Shown: positions 1 through 7,887 of the stretch, one piece after another
How positions within the stretch are numbered: the first letter of the stretch is position 1
Layout: every line of letters starts with the position of its first letter
From: Ureibacillus acetophenoni
GTDB taxonomy: Bacteria > Bacillota > Bacilli > Bacillales_A > Planococcaceae
Direction of reading: 5' to 3'
DNA: 64,000 nucleotides
Assembly (NCBI RefSeq): GCF_900220965.1
Contig: NZ_OBQC01000001.1
Location: 372,001-436,000, forward strand
Made by a program: the position numbers and the translations under genes
The notes under the pieces: model-generated
What the model was told of the DNA's origin: nothing
Seen by the model: the letters and a program-made list of their open reading frames with translations, nothing else
Database searches by the model: none

Positions 1-663
1 GATAGTCTTGTAATGGAATTATCACAGGTGAAAAAATATACGGAAGCTTTACGAGCTCAAACCCATGAATACAATAACTTTTTATATACCATTTCAGGAT
101 TGGTTCAACTAGAGAATTATGATGAAGCAATTAGTTTAATACATAGTGAACGGGCTGATCAAGGAAGTTTGATTCATTTTATTTCCTACCGGATAAATGA
201 TTCCTTCATAAATGGTATATTAATAGGATTCTTTAATAGGGCAAAGGAATTGAAAGTGAAATTTATTCTAGACGAGGATAGTAAACTAGAACGACTACCG
301 AAAAAACTGCCAAAGCATCTTTTTGTATCAATATTAGGTAATCTCGTCACAAATGCTTTCGAAGCAGTTGAACATCTAGAAGAAAAAAATCGAATCGTTC
401 GTGTTCTTATTGTAGATCTATCTAGTGAAATTATTATTGAAGTTGAAGATAGTGGAAAAGGATTAGATGACGATTTAAAAAGTGTTCTATTTGAAAGAAG
501 GGTATCTACAAAGGGGAAAAATAATGACCAGCACGGATTTGGTTTAATAAAAGTTAGTGAAAGTGTAAAAGAGTTGGGTGGTGAAATTTCCATAGAGAAA
601 GGAGACCTTGGAGGGGCTTTATTTATCGTCGTGGTTCAAAAGGGGGAATATAATCATGAATGA
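1..663 (+). CDS. CitA/DcuS-family sensor histidine kinase, C-terminal part (partial at left edge)
   Basis: The reading frame is open to base 1, so the N-terminal sensor and transmembrane part lies outside the window. What remains is the kinase core: the H-box with the phospho-accepting histidine in QTHEYNN, an N-box (GNLVTNAFEAV), a G1 box (VEDSGKGL) and a G2 box (HGFGLIKV). The spacing and the THEYNN wording are typical of the citrate/C4-dicarboxylate sensors (CitA, DcuS, B. subtilis CitS/DctS). It overlaps the response regulator gene by 8 bases, and both stand upstream of a tricarboxylate transporter. It is therefore inferred to sense an extracellular di- or tricarboxylate. The ligand cannot be read from this part. 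Confidence 0.9.
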   Translation, partial: DSLVMELSQVKKYTEALRAQTHEYNNFLYTISGLVQLENYDEAISLIHSERADQGSLIHFISYRINDSFINGILIGFFNRAKELKVKFILDEDSKLERLPKKLPKHLFVSILGNLVTNAFEAVEHLEEKNRIVRVLIVDLSSEIIIEVEDSGKGLDDDLKSVLFERRVSTKGKNNDQHGFGLIKVSESVKELGGEISIEKGDLGGALFIVVVQKGEYNHE

Positions 664-1348
664 AGTAATTGAAGTATTAATTGTAGAAGATGATAGGAGA
701 ATTGCTCAGATTCACCAAAAATTTATTGAAAAAATAAATGGTTTTCGAAATATTGGGATAGCTTTAACAACTGAAGAGGCAGTTGATTGGATTGATTCCT
801 TTAAGCCACATTTAGTTTTGCTAGATGTGTTTTTTCCAGATAATCTAGGAACTGAAATTTTAGAGTATATAAAAGCTAACAGCCCAGAAACTGATGTTAT
901 TTTCATCACTGCTGCATCGGAAACTGACATTCTAAAAAAGGCTTTTCGCGGTGGAGTGGTAGATTATTTATTGAAACCACTAACATTTGAACGCTTTAAA
1001 GAGAGTTTAGTAACTTATCGAAATAAGCGAACACTTTTCGAAAGAAATACCCACTTAGGGGAAGAGGAAATTAAGGAAATCTGGATTTCTTCAAAAGAAA
1101 AAGATGTTATGTTAGGTCAAGCTACACCAAAGGGTATTGATGCTATTACAAGGGGAAAAGTATATGATTACTTAAAGACATGTATGGAAGGGATTACCGC
1201 AGAAAAGCTAGGGATTGAACTAGGTATCAGTCGTTCCACTGCAAGGCGTTATTTGGAGTACCTTGTGTCTGAAAATATGGTGTTTACCGATTTAATATAT
1301 GGAACGGTAGGAAGACCAGAAAGACGTTATTTTATAAATAAACTTTAA
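656..1348 (+). CDS. CitT/DcuR-family response regulator
   Basis: The protein has 230 residues. The receiver domain has the acidic pair in VEDD near residues 11-13, the phospho-accepting Asp57 in LLDVFFPD and the conserved Lys in YLLKPL. The C-terminal helix-turn-helix (GISRSTARRYLEYL) and the end motif YGTVGRPERRY are characteristic of B. subtilis CitT and relatives. ATG at 656 is chosen because AGGGGG lies about 9 bases upstream; a longer in-frame start at 608 lies inside the kinase gene. It is translationally coupled to the kinase. The likely target is the tct operon just downstream, which carries a duplicated 12-bp element in its upstream region. Confidence 0.93.
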   Translation: MNEVIEVLIVEDDRRIAQIHQKFIEKINGFRNIGIALTTEEAVDWIDSFKPHLVLLDVFFPDNLGTEILEYIKANSPETDVIFITAASETDILKKAFRGGVVDYLLKPLTFERFKESLVTYRNKRTLFERNTHLGEEEIKEIWISSKEKDVMLGQATPKGIDAITRGKVYDYLKTCMEGITAEKLGIELGISRSTARRYLEYLVSENMVFTDLIYGTVGRPERRYFINKL

Positions 1349-1379
1349 AAACATCGACAATCATGTTCGATGTTTTTTT
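1349..1379 (+). terminator. Rho-independent terminator after the two-component genes
   Basis: The arms AACATCGA and TCGATGTT enclose a short loop and are followed by a run of T residues. It separates the regulator genes from the tct operon. Confidence 0.8.
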
Positions 1380-1391
1380 ATGCGAAAATAG

Positions 1392-1421
1392 TATGAACAA
1401 AATGGGTATTATGAACAAAAT
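1392..1421 (+). promoter_or_regulatory. Duplicated TATGAACAAAAT element, candidate response-regulator operator
   Basis: TATGAACAAAAT occurs exactly twice, at 1392-1403 and 1410-1421, an 18-bp repeat interval, in the 172-bp region between the response regulator and tctC. The position upstream of the transporter it should control, and the direct-repeat arrangement, suit binding of a CitT-type dimer. This is inference from position and pattern. Confidence 0.5.
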
Positions 1422-1449
1422 ACTAATTTATTATCCTTTTATTGTAAAG

Positions 1450-1463
1450 AGAATGCGCTTTCA
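1450..1463 (+). promoter_or_regulatory. Candidate cre (CcpA) site upstream of tctC
   Basis: AGAATGCGCTTTCA differs from the ideal palindrome TGAAAGCGCTTTCA at two of 14 positions. It lies about 58 bases before the tctC start, near the likely promoter. Catabolite repression of citrate transporters through CcpA is established in B. subtilis (citM), so a cre here is plausible. Confidence 0.55.
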
Positions 1464-1520
1464 TTAACTTATATATATACATCCAATTAAACAAAGGTGT
1501 ATATCAAAGGGGGAAAATAA

Positions 1521-2543
1521 ATGAAGAAAAAACTATTAATGCTATTTACGATGTTGATCTTAAGCATCGGTTTAGCTGCTTGTGGCAATAATACTTCATC
1601 AAGTAATTCATCTGGCACAGATGCCTCAAGTTATCCAGAAAGAAATATTACAATTGTTGCACCATCTGGGGCTGGTGGTGGATGGGATTTAACTGCACGA
1701 TCAATTGCTAAAATCATGTCTGAGACAAAATTGGTAGAGAAAGCCATTACAGTAGAAAATAGAGCTGGTGGCGGAGGAGCTGTATTCATGGCAGAATACG
1801 CAACAAAAGAAGCTACCAATGATTATATGTTAATGACTAAATCTCCACCTATTTTAATTAATAATTTAAAAGCTGAAGGAAATAGTCCTTATGGATATAA
1901 AGATACAACACCGCTTGCTCAGTTGACGAAAGATTATGGTGCGATTGTAGTAAAATCCGATTCATCTTTTACTAGTTTAATAGAGTTGTTAGATGCGATT
2001 AAAGCTGATCCTACATCGATTACCCTTGCAGGGGGATCTGCTCCAGGTTCAATGGATCATTTAGTAGGTGTATTACCAGCTTACGCATATGGAATCGACC
2101 CAAAACAAGTAAAGTATGTTTCTTATGATGGTGGTGGTGAAGCGATTGCTGCACTTCTCGGAAATAACGCAGATGTAATTGCTACTGATGCTTCATCAAT
2201 TGGTGAATATGTTAAGTCGGGAGATGTAAAGGTATTAGCGGTAAGTTCAAGTGAACGTCTACCGGGTGTTTTAGAAGTTGTTCCTACCTTTAAAGAATTG
2301 GGTTTAGATGCTGAGTTTACTATTTGGCGAGGACTATTTGGACCTAAAGATATGTCTGATGAAGCCTTTAATTATTGGAGTACGAAGTTAGATGAAATGG
2401 CTGCAACAGAAGAGTGGCAAATAGAACTCGAAAGAAATGGATGGCAGCACGAATATCGAAATGCTGAAGATTTTACAGTATTTTTACAAGAACAGGAAAA
2501 AGTTATCGGGGATTTATTAAAGGCTCTTGAAATGCATAAATAG
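1521..2543 (+). CDS. tctC: Tripartite tricarboxylate transporter, substrate-binding lipoprotein
   Basis: A 340-residue protein with a lipoprotein signal: positive N-terminus, hydrophobic segment and lipobox LAAC with Cys21 as the lipidation site. A low-complexity Ser/Thr linker (NNTSSSNSSG) follows. The mature part is of the TctC/Bug type, with the family's early IVAPSGAGGGWD stretch and the later GGSAPGSMDH motif. It binds the substrate outside the membrane and delivers it to TctA/TctB. An AAAGGGGGA ribosome-binding site precedes the ATG. It is first in a tctC-tctB-tctA operon downstream of a matching two-component system. Citrate or another tricarboxylate is the likely substrate; related members bind many carboxylates. 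Confidence 0.93.
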   Translation: MKKKLLMLFTMLILSIGLAACGNNTSSSNSSGTDASSYPERNITIVAPSGAGGGWDLTARSIAKIMSETKLVEKAITVENRAGGGGAVFMAEYATKEATNDYMLMTKSPPILINNLKAEGNSPYGYKDTTPLAQLTKDYGAIVVKSDSSFTSLIELLDAIKADPTSITLAGGSAPGSMDHLVGVLPAYAYGIDPKQVKYVSYDGGGEAIAALLGNNADVIATDASSIGEYVKSGDVKVLAVSSSERLPGVLEVVPTFKELGLDAEFTIWRGLFGPKDMSDEAFNYWSTKLDEMAATEEWQIELERNGWQHEYRNAEDFTVFLQEQEKVIGDLLKALEMHK

Positions 2544-2605
2544 GTTTCCAGAAAGAGGAGCGAATGTTTTAAAGCTCCTTTTTCTATTTTGGAGGTGTAA
2601 AAAAA

Positions 2606-3055
2606 ATGAGTAAAACATTCGATAAATTTACAGGAGTTATTTTTTTACTAATTAGTATTTTATTTATCTTTGAGAGTTTAAAAATTTCTGGGAGTGCTTA
2701 TGGTTCAGCTGTCGGACCTAAGACATTTCCCTTAATTCTCGGAGTCGTACTCGGTCTTTTAAGTTTAAGATTGTTATATGAAACGTTTAAATTAAAATCA
2801 GAAAAAGAAGAAAAAGAAACTTTTAATTATAAAAGATTTGGAATTATTTTTGTATCAGCTGTAGCCTATGTCTTTTTACTAGAAATTATAGGTTATGTAC
2901 TTTCAACGTTTATCTTTTTAGTTATAGCCTTTCAAGTGATGGAGAAAGGTAAACTTCTTTATACATTAATTATTGCTGCATTCTTTACATTTGGGGTTTA
3001 TGCAATGTACGTTCAAGTGCTTGGAGGCAGTTTACCAAGATTTTCTTTATTCTAA
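2606..3055 (+). CDS. tctB: Tripartite tricarboxylate transporter, small membrane subunit
   Basis: A 149-residue hydrophobic protein with four to five predicted membrane segments, at about residues 8-25, 38-58, 74-108 (probably two) and 112-132, and a charged loop (KSEKEEKE) between the second and third. Size, topology and the position between the binding protein and the large permease identify it as TctB. TctB sequences are poorly conserved, so order and topology weigh more than motifs here. GGAGGTG gives a strong ribosome-binding site before the ATG. Confidence 0.88.
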   Translation: MSKTFDKFTGVIFLLISILFIFESLKISGSAYGSAVGPKTFPLILGVVLGLLSLRLLYETFKLKSEKEEKETFNYKRFGIIFVSAVAYVFLLEIIGYVLSTFIFLVIAFQVMEKGKLLYTLIIAAFFTFGVYAMYVQVLGGSLPRFSLF

Positions 3056-3073
3056 AGGGGTGAAATTGTATAA

Positions 3074-4600
3074 ATGGAAATAATCACATATCTATTAAAT
3101 GGATTTGCCATTGCATTTCAATGGCATAATATCTTATTTGCCCTAATCGGTGTAATTATAGGTACAGCAGTAGGTGTACTTCCTGGCATTGGGCCCATGA
3201 GTGGTGTGGCATTATTAATTCCGGTTACTGCAACAATGACATCAGGAATGCCAACTGAAGCTGCAGCTGCAAGTTCAATAATATTGTTAGCGGGAGTATA
3301 TTATGGGGCGATGTATGGAGGTTCTACGACTTCTATATTAATTAATACACCTGGAGAATCTTCTTCAGTGGTTACAACACTTGATGGTTATCAAATGGCT
3401 AAACAGGGTCGTGCAGGGGCTGCTTTATCAATCGCTGCGATTGGTTCTTTTGTTGCAGGAATTATTTCTTTAATAGGATTGATTTTATTAGCTAAACCAT
3501 TATCTAATATTGCATTACAGTTTGGACCAGCGGAATATTTTTCGCTTATGCTTCTAGGGCTTTGTGCTGTTAGTGGTCTTGCAGGAAAATCGATGACAAA
3601 AGCGTTAATTATGACTGTAGTCGGGCTAATGCTTGGAACAATAGGGATTGATACAGTATCCGGAATCGCACGATTTACATATGATCAACCGGTATTGTAC
3701 GGTGGATTAGAATTTCTAACGATTGCAGTTGGACTATTTGCATTAGGAGAAGTATTTAAAACAATACTTGAAAAAAGTGACAGTACTCAACCGATTGCTA
3801 AAATCAAACGAATATTACCAACAAAACAAGATTTAAAAGATAGCGCTATACCAATAACTAGAGGATCTTTAATGGGATTCTTTATCGGGGTTTTACCTGG
3901 GGCAGGGGCTTCAATAGCATCATTCTTTTCATATATAACAGAAAAAAAGTTTAGTAAAAATCCGGACTCATTCGGTAAAGGGAATATTGCTGGTGTTGCT
4001 GGTCCAGAATCAGCCAATAATGCAGCTTCTGGTGGGGCAATGATCCCTTTACTAACGTTAGGAATTCCTGGATCGGGAACTACTGCAATTCTTATGGGTG
4101 CTTTTATAATGTACAATGTTCAACCAGGTCCACTATTATTTGATGATCATCCAGATATCGCTTGGGGATTGATAGCAAGTATGTTTATTGGGAATTTATT
4201 TTTACTAATATTGAACATGCCTTTAGTAAAAGTTTTTGCAAAAGTTGTACAAACCCCTCCGAAGTATTTATTACCAATTATTATTGCGATTTCTTTCTTT
4301 GGTGTATACGCTGTGCAATATAATACATTTGATTTATATTTACTTTTAGCTTGCGGATTTTTAGGTTATTTATTTTCAAAACACGATTATCCAGTTGCTC
4401 CATTAGTACTTGCATTAGTACTTGGACCAATGATGGAAAATAATATGCGCCGTGCATTAACAATCTCGAATGGTGATTGGAAAATATTTATTACTCAACC
4501 GCTTTCCTTAATTTTTATCGTAATAGCTGTTGCGTGGATTTTAGTACCAATTATACTAAAACTTATTGGACGAAAAGTAATTGTAACAGATGAAGGGTAA
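3074..4600 (+). CDS. tctA: Tripartite tricarboxylate transporter, large permease subunit
   Basis: A 508-residue polytopic membrane protein with the TctA signatures: GVLPGIGPMSG near residue 35, YYGAMYGGSTTSILINTPGE near residue 77, and the repeated half-site GVLPGAGASIASF near residue 275. About 11-12 membrane segments are visible. It forms the sodium- or proton-coupled channel with TctB, loaded by TctC. It starts 19 bases after tctB with AAAGGGG as ribosome-binding site and is the last gene before a terminator. Confidence 0.95.
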   Translation: MEIITYLLNGFAIAFQWHNILFALIGVIIGTAVGVLPGIGPMSGVALLIPVTATMTSGMPTEAAAASSIILLAGVYYGAMYGGSTTSILINTPGESSSVVTTLDGYQMAKQGRAGAALSIAAIGSFVAGIISLIGLILLAKPLSNIALQFGPAEYFSLMLLGLCAVSGLAGKSMTKALIMTVVGLMLGTIGIDTVSGIARFTYDQPVLYGGLEFLTIAVGLFALGEVFKTILEKSDSTQPIAKIKRILPTKQDLKDSAIPITRGSLMGFFIGVLPGAGASIASFFSYITEKKFSKNPDSFGKGNIAGVAGPESANNAASGGAMIPLLTLGIPGSGTTAILMGAFIMYNVQPGPLLFDDHPDIAWGLIASMFIGNLFLLILNMPLVKVFAKVVQTPPKYLLPIIIAISFFGVYAVQYNTFDLYLLLACGFLGYLFSKHDYPVAPLVLALVLGPMMENNMRRALTISNGDWKIFITQPLSLIFIVIAVAWILVPIILKLIGRKVIVTDEG

Positions 4601-4625
4601 TATTTATATGCCAATCTAATATAAT

Positions 4626-4666
4626 ATCAAAAAAGGTGACCAATCTGGTCATCTTTTTTGATATGA
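4626..4666 (+). terminator. Terminator of the tct operon
   Basis: A perfect 17-bp inverted repeat (4626-4642 with 4646-4662) with a 3-base loop; the descending arm contains TTTTTT. It is strong and may act in both directions. Confidence 0.85.
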
Positions 4667-4744
4667 TGAGATCCATTAATATCCACGATAGACATAAATG
4701 AATGTTCGGCGTAAAATTACCAATATGGAGAGGTGAATGTCACT

Positions 4745-5230
4745 TTGAAAGAAACTTTACAAACCACCATTATTCGATTTGTTCGAACAGCTGTACAAAT
4801 TATTCTGCTATATGGATTTCACTATATAGGTGTTTTCATCGTTACCTATACTAAAATACCATTACCCCCAAGTGTAATTGGATTTATTTTATTATTTATG
4901 TGTTTACTATTAAATTGGGTTAAGGTTGAATACATACGTGACGGTGCAAGCTTCTTAATAAGCTTTATGTTAATTTTTTATATACCACCTTTAATTGGAA
5001 TTATTGAATATCCAGAATTACTATCACCAACAGGAGTAATATTATTTGGTGCTGTTATAATAAGCACACTTTTTACTCTATTTATTACTAGTTTTCTAGG
5101 TCAAAAAATAGAGAAGAGAGAAGAATTGTTTAAAAACAAGTCTACTAAATTGGAAATGCGTAAAGAATTAGAAATAGAAGAGGCATTAGAAGGAGATGAG
5201 GAAAGTGAACGTAGTACTATCAATCATTAG
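4745..5230 (+). CDS. LrgA/CidA-family holin-like membrane protein
   Basis: A 161-residue protein with four membrane segments; the second region contains the family's PLPPSVIGFILLF stretch. Homologues include LrgA/CidA of Staphylococcus and B. subtilis PftA (YsbA), part of a pyruvate facilitator. TTG at 4745 is chosen because GGAGAGG (4727-4733) lies 11 bases upstream; a GTG at 4733 overlaps that site. The C-terminus carries about 45 charged residues after the last membrane segment, rich in Lys and Glu, longer than usual for the family. It overlaps lrgB. It may take part in pyruvate/overflow metabolite transport or murein hydrolase control; the sequence does not decide between them. Confidence 0.82.
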   Translation: MKETLQTTIIRFVRTAVQIILLYGFHYIGVFIVTYTKIPLPPSVIGFILLFMCLLLNWVKVEYIRDGASFLISFMLIFYIPPLIGIIEYPELLSPTGVILFGAVIISTLFTLFITSFLGQKIEKREELFKNKSTKLEMRKELEIEEALEGDEESERSTINH

Positions 5231-5882
5231 CACTATTGTTATTTATTTATTGATGGCAAAGCTTTACCAACGTTTCAACTATCCATTCCTACTTCCGGTT
5301 GTAACGGCTTCTATTATAATAATAGTGGGACTCTTAGTTTTACATATTCCATATGAAGTTTATATGGAAGGCGGGAAATGGTTACAACATTTATTAGGAC
5401 CTGCTATTGTCGGTCTTGCCTATCCACTCTACAATCAACGACATTTATTAGTGAAATATAAATATAGTATTATATCCGGATTGTTTATCGCAATGATTAG
5501 TGGGTTGATTAGTGTATATGTATTATTAGTTTTATTTAAAGTAGAAAGAGAATTAATTTTGACGGCTTTACCAAAATCCTTAACAACACCAATTGCAATG
5601 CAAGTAAGTGAAACGATTGGTGGGATTGCACCCCTTACAGCTGCTTTAGTTATGATTGCAGGTTTTGCTGGTGCGATATTTGGCCCTGCTATATATAAAC
5701 TTGCTAAAATCAATTCTCCAATTAGTCGGGGGATATCAATGGGGAGTGCTAGTCACGGAGTAGGCATTTCAAAGTTAAATGAATATGGAGAAGAGGACTT
5801 GTCCATAGGTTCTGTATCTATGAGTTTAAGTGCTGTTATTGGAGCGGTAATATGTCCTATCTTTGCGATACTATTTTTATAA
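5205..5882 (+). CDS. LrgB/CidB-family membrane protein
   Basis: About 225 residues and about seven hydrophobic segments, with the family's late motif GSASHGVGISK near residue 185 and the preceding KSLTTPIAM stretch. GTG at 5205 is chosen because AGGAG ends 9 bases upstream; an ATG at 5196 directly abuts that site. It overlaps lrgA by 26 bases, so the two are coupled. In B. subtilis the equivalent pair PftA-PftB imports pyruvate; in staphylococci the pair affects autolysis. Location next to a tricarboxylate transporter favours a carboxylate-related role, by inference. Confidence 0.88.
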   Translation: MNVVLSIISTIVIYLLMAKLYQRFNYPFLLPVVTASIIIIVGLLVLHIPYEVYMEGGKWLQHLLGPAIVGLAYPLYNQRHLLVKYKYSIISGLFIAMISGLISVYVLLVLFKVERELILTALPKSLTTPIAMQVSETIGGIAPLTAALVMIAGFAGAIFGPAIYKLAKINSPISRGISMGSASHGVGISKLNEYGEEDLSIGSVSMSLSAVIGAVICPIFAILFL

Positions 5883-5913
5883 TAATTAAGTGTATTTAAT
5901 ACAATGCGAAATG

Positions 5914-5955
5914 GATGGCATAATTCTTAAGTGTTAAGAATTATGCCATTTTTTT
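5914..5955 (+). terminator. Terminator after the lrgAB pair
   Basis: ATGGCATAATTCTTAA pairs with TTAAGAATTATGCCAT across a short loop, followed by a T tract. Confidence 0.85.
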
Positions 5956-6038
5956 ATTTGTAAATTAAAGCCAATTGGTAACTGCTTTATGTTAATATAC
6001 TAATGTAATGGTAATTTTTACAAATGAGAGGGAGCATA

Positions 6039-6140
6039 ATGCAGCTAAAGTCTTTGGGGGAATTAGGGAATCGATTATTATATACTATTATGTTTTCAGC
6101 AATAGTCATTATTGTATTAGTTATTACACTAGCTGATTAA
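6039..6140 (+). CDS. Small membrane peptide of 33 residues, function unknown
   Basis: ATG at 6039 is preceded by a good ribosome-binding site (GAGAGGGAG, 6026-6034). The reading frame gives a polar 12-residue start (MQLKSLGELGNR), one hydrophobic segment of about 18 residues (TIMFSAIVIIVLVITLA), and a stop. It lies alone between the lrgB terminator and the speA terminator. No family is recognised. A short single-span protein with a well-placed ribosome-binding site is more convincing than a chance frame, but there is no conservation evidence here. Confidence 0.5.
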   Translation: MQLKSLGELGNRLLYTIMFSAIVIIVLVITLAD

Positions 6141-6208
6141 ACGTTATACGAATCGAAGGAAATAGGTCGAAATCGTGTGGTCAGATATAAATAATTAGTT
6201 GAACAAAA

Positions 6209-6260
6209 GAAAAAACGCAACTTATTTTTAGTAAATAACTAAAGTAAGTTAGCGCTTTTT
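6209..6260 (-). terminator. Terminator of speA
   Basis: Read on the minus strand, GCGCTAACTTA pairs with TAAGTTGCG through an imperfect stem, followed by TTTTTT. It lies 16 bases after the speA stop. Confidence 0.75.
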
Positions 6261-6275
6261 TATTCATATTTAACT

Positions 6276-7745
6276 TTAGAATATTGGCATTCGCTCTTTT
6301 ATAACTCGAATCGTTTTTAATGATGGATCTTCAGGTCCTTGAACTGGAAGGCCAGCATCTATATTCATCTGAATATATTTAATGTTTTCTTCAGTTATTA
6401 TTTCCCCGGGAATGAATATTGGTATCCCAGGTGGATAAACCATAATAAATTCTGAACATATATATCCAGCGGAATCTTCTAATGGTACCATTTCCGTTTG
6501 AGCATAGAAAGCGTTACGTGGAGACATCGCTAGTGCAGGGATATCAGGTACACGTACATTCGACTCTACAATTGTAGCCTCCGAATCAAAAGCTTGTGAC
6601 ATACGTTGTAGTGCGTTAATTAAAAGATTTACTTCTTTTTTCGTATCACCTAACGTGATAATACAAAGAATGTTATATAGGTCAGATAATTCAACTTCAA
6701 TGTTTGCATTTTGACGAAGCCATTCTTCCGCTTGATGACCTGTAATCCCTAAATCTTTTACACTAATAAGTAATTTAGTTGGATCCATATCATACGTAGC
6801 AGAATTGTTAAGAATTTCTCGGCCTACACACTTTAAATGCGGTATTTTATTAATACGTTTTCTTGCGTCTTTGGCATTACGAATTGCTTCATCGATTAAC
6901 TCATACCCATTTACGGCTAATTGACGTCTTGCGGCATCTAATGATGCTAAAATAGGATATGAAGTTGAAGTTGTTGTTAACATTGAAAATACCGATTGTA
7001 TACGATTAATTGAAACGAGTCCTTCACGGACATTTAAAACTGAACTTTGAGTCATCGAACCACCAAGCTTGTGAACACTAGTAGCAGCCATATCTGCACC
7101 AGCTTCCATAGCGGAAATTGGAAGTTCATCATGAAATTTTATATGAACACCATGCGCTTCGTCTACTATGACAGGAATATTACGCCCATGAGCAAGATCA
7201 ACTATTTTTTTCAGATCTGCTGCAAATCCATAATAAGTAGGATTAATAACAAGAACAGCTTTTGCATCTGGATACGTATCTAACGCTTTTTCAACAGATT
7301 CTGCTGAAATACCATGGGAGATACCATATTCCGTATCAATTTCCGGTGCGATAAAAATTGGGATGGCACCTGCTAACACGATTGCTGACATGGTTGATTT
7401 ATGCACGTTACGAGGTACGATAATTTTATCACCAGGACCGACAACTGTAAGTATCATTGTCATGATGGCCCCACTAGTACCTTGAATTGAGAAAAATGTA
7501 TGGTCAGCACCAAAGGCTTCTGCTGCTAATTTTTGCGCTTCTTTAATTACACCCTTTGGTGAGTGTAAATCATCTAGCGGAGCTATATTGATTAAATCAA
7601 TTGATAAAACGTTGTCGCCGACGAACTCACGAAAAGCAGGATCCATTCCTTGACCTTTTTTATGTCCAGGTATATGAAATTGGATTGGTTGTCTATTTCG
7701 ATGTTTGAGTAATGCGTCGAACAAAGGAGTTTCTAACTGTGACAA
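6276..7745 (-). CDS. speA: Orn/Lys/Arg decarboxylase family, probable arginine decarboxylase
   Basis: A 489-residue PLP-dependent fold-type I decarboxylase. Visible are the N-terminal IQFHIPGHKKGQGMD stretch, the SIQGTSGA cofactor-binding loop, VDEAHGVH and the PLP-lysine site TSVHKLGGSMTQSS. The C-terminal domain contains YPPGIPIFIPGE. TTG at 7745 (reading SQLETPLF) is chosen because GAGGTGG lies 8 bases upstream; it also matches the usual SpeA N-terminus. In B. subtilis speA precedes yktA-yktB-ykzI-yktC, as here, which supports SpeA (arginine to agmatine, polyamine synthesis) over a lysine decarboxylase. Substrate cannot be fixed from sequence alone. Confidence 0.88.
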   Translation of the reverse strand: MSQLETPLFDALLKHRNRQPIQFHIPGHKKGQGMDPAFREFVGDNVLSIDLINIAPLDDLHSPKGVIKEAQKLAAEAFGADHTFFSIQGTSGAIMTMILTVVGPGDKIIVPRNVHKSTMSAIVLAGAIPIFIAPEIDTEYGISHGISAESVEKALDTYPDAKAVLVINPTYYGFAADLKKIVDLAHGRNIPVIVDEAHGVHIKFHDELPISAMEAGADMAATSVHKLGGSMTQSSVLNVREGLVSINRIQSVFSMLTTTSTSYPILASLDAARRQLAVNGYELIDEAIRNAKDARKRINKIPHLKCVGREILNNSATYDMDPTKLLISVKDLGITGHQAEEWLRQNANIEVELSDLYNILCIITLGDTKKEVNLLINALQRMSQAFDSEATIVESNVRVPDIPALAMSPRNAFYAQTEMVPLEDSAGYICSEFIMVYPPGIPIFIPGEIITEENIKYIQMNIDAGLPVQGPEDPSLKTIRVIKERMPIF

Positions 7746-7787
7746 CGCAGGTACCACCTCACTTTATTAAAATACAAAACAAGAAGA

Positions 7788-7816
7788 ATTATAGCACCTC
7801 TTCAGCTTTGTGACTA
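7788..7816 (-). promoter_or_regulatory. Probable sigma-A promoter of speA
   Basis: On the minus strand TAGTCA (-35) is followed after 17 bases by TATAAT with an extended -10 (TGCTATAAT). It is about 43 bases upstream of the chosen start. Confidence 0.65.
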
Positions 7817-7831
7817 TATAAAAATACAGGA

Positions 7832-7856
7832 ATTTTATTTACTAGTAAAGTAAAAT
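7832..7856. promoter_or_regulatory. Dyad in the speA-nitronate monooxygenase intergenic region
   Basis: A 12-bp perfect palindrome TTTACTAGTAAA (7838-7849) is flanked by ATTTTA and TAAAAT, giving a near-perfect 25-bp dyad with one bulged base. It lies between two divergent genes, 32 bases before the nitronate monooxygenase start, where a repressor operator would be expected. Confidence 0.4.
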
Positions 7857-7887
7857 AATAGAAACAAGATTATAGGGGGAAATACGT

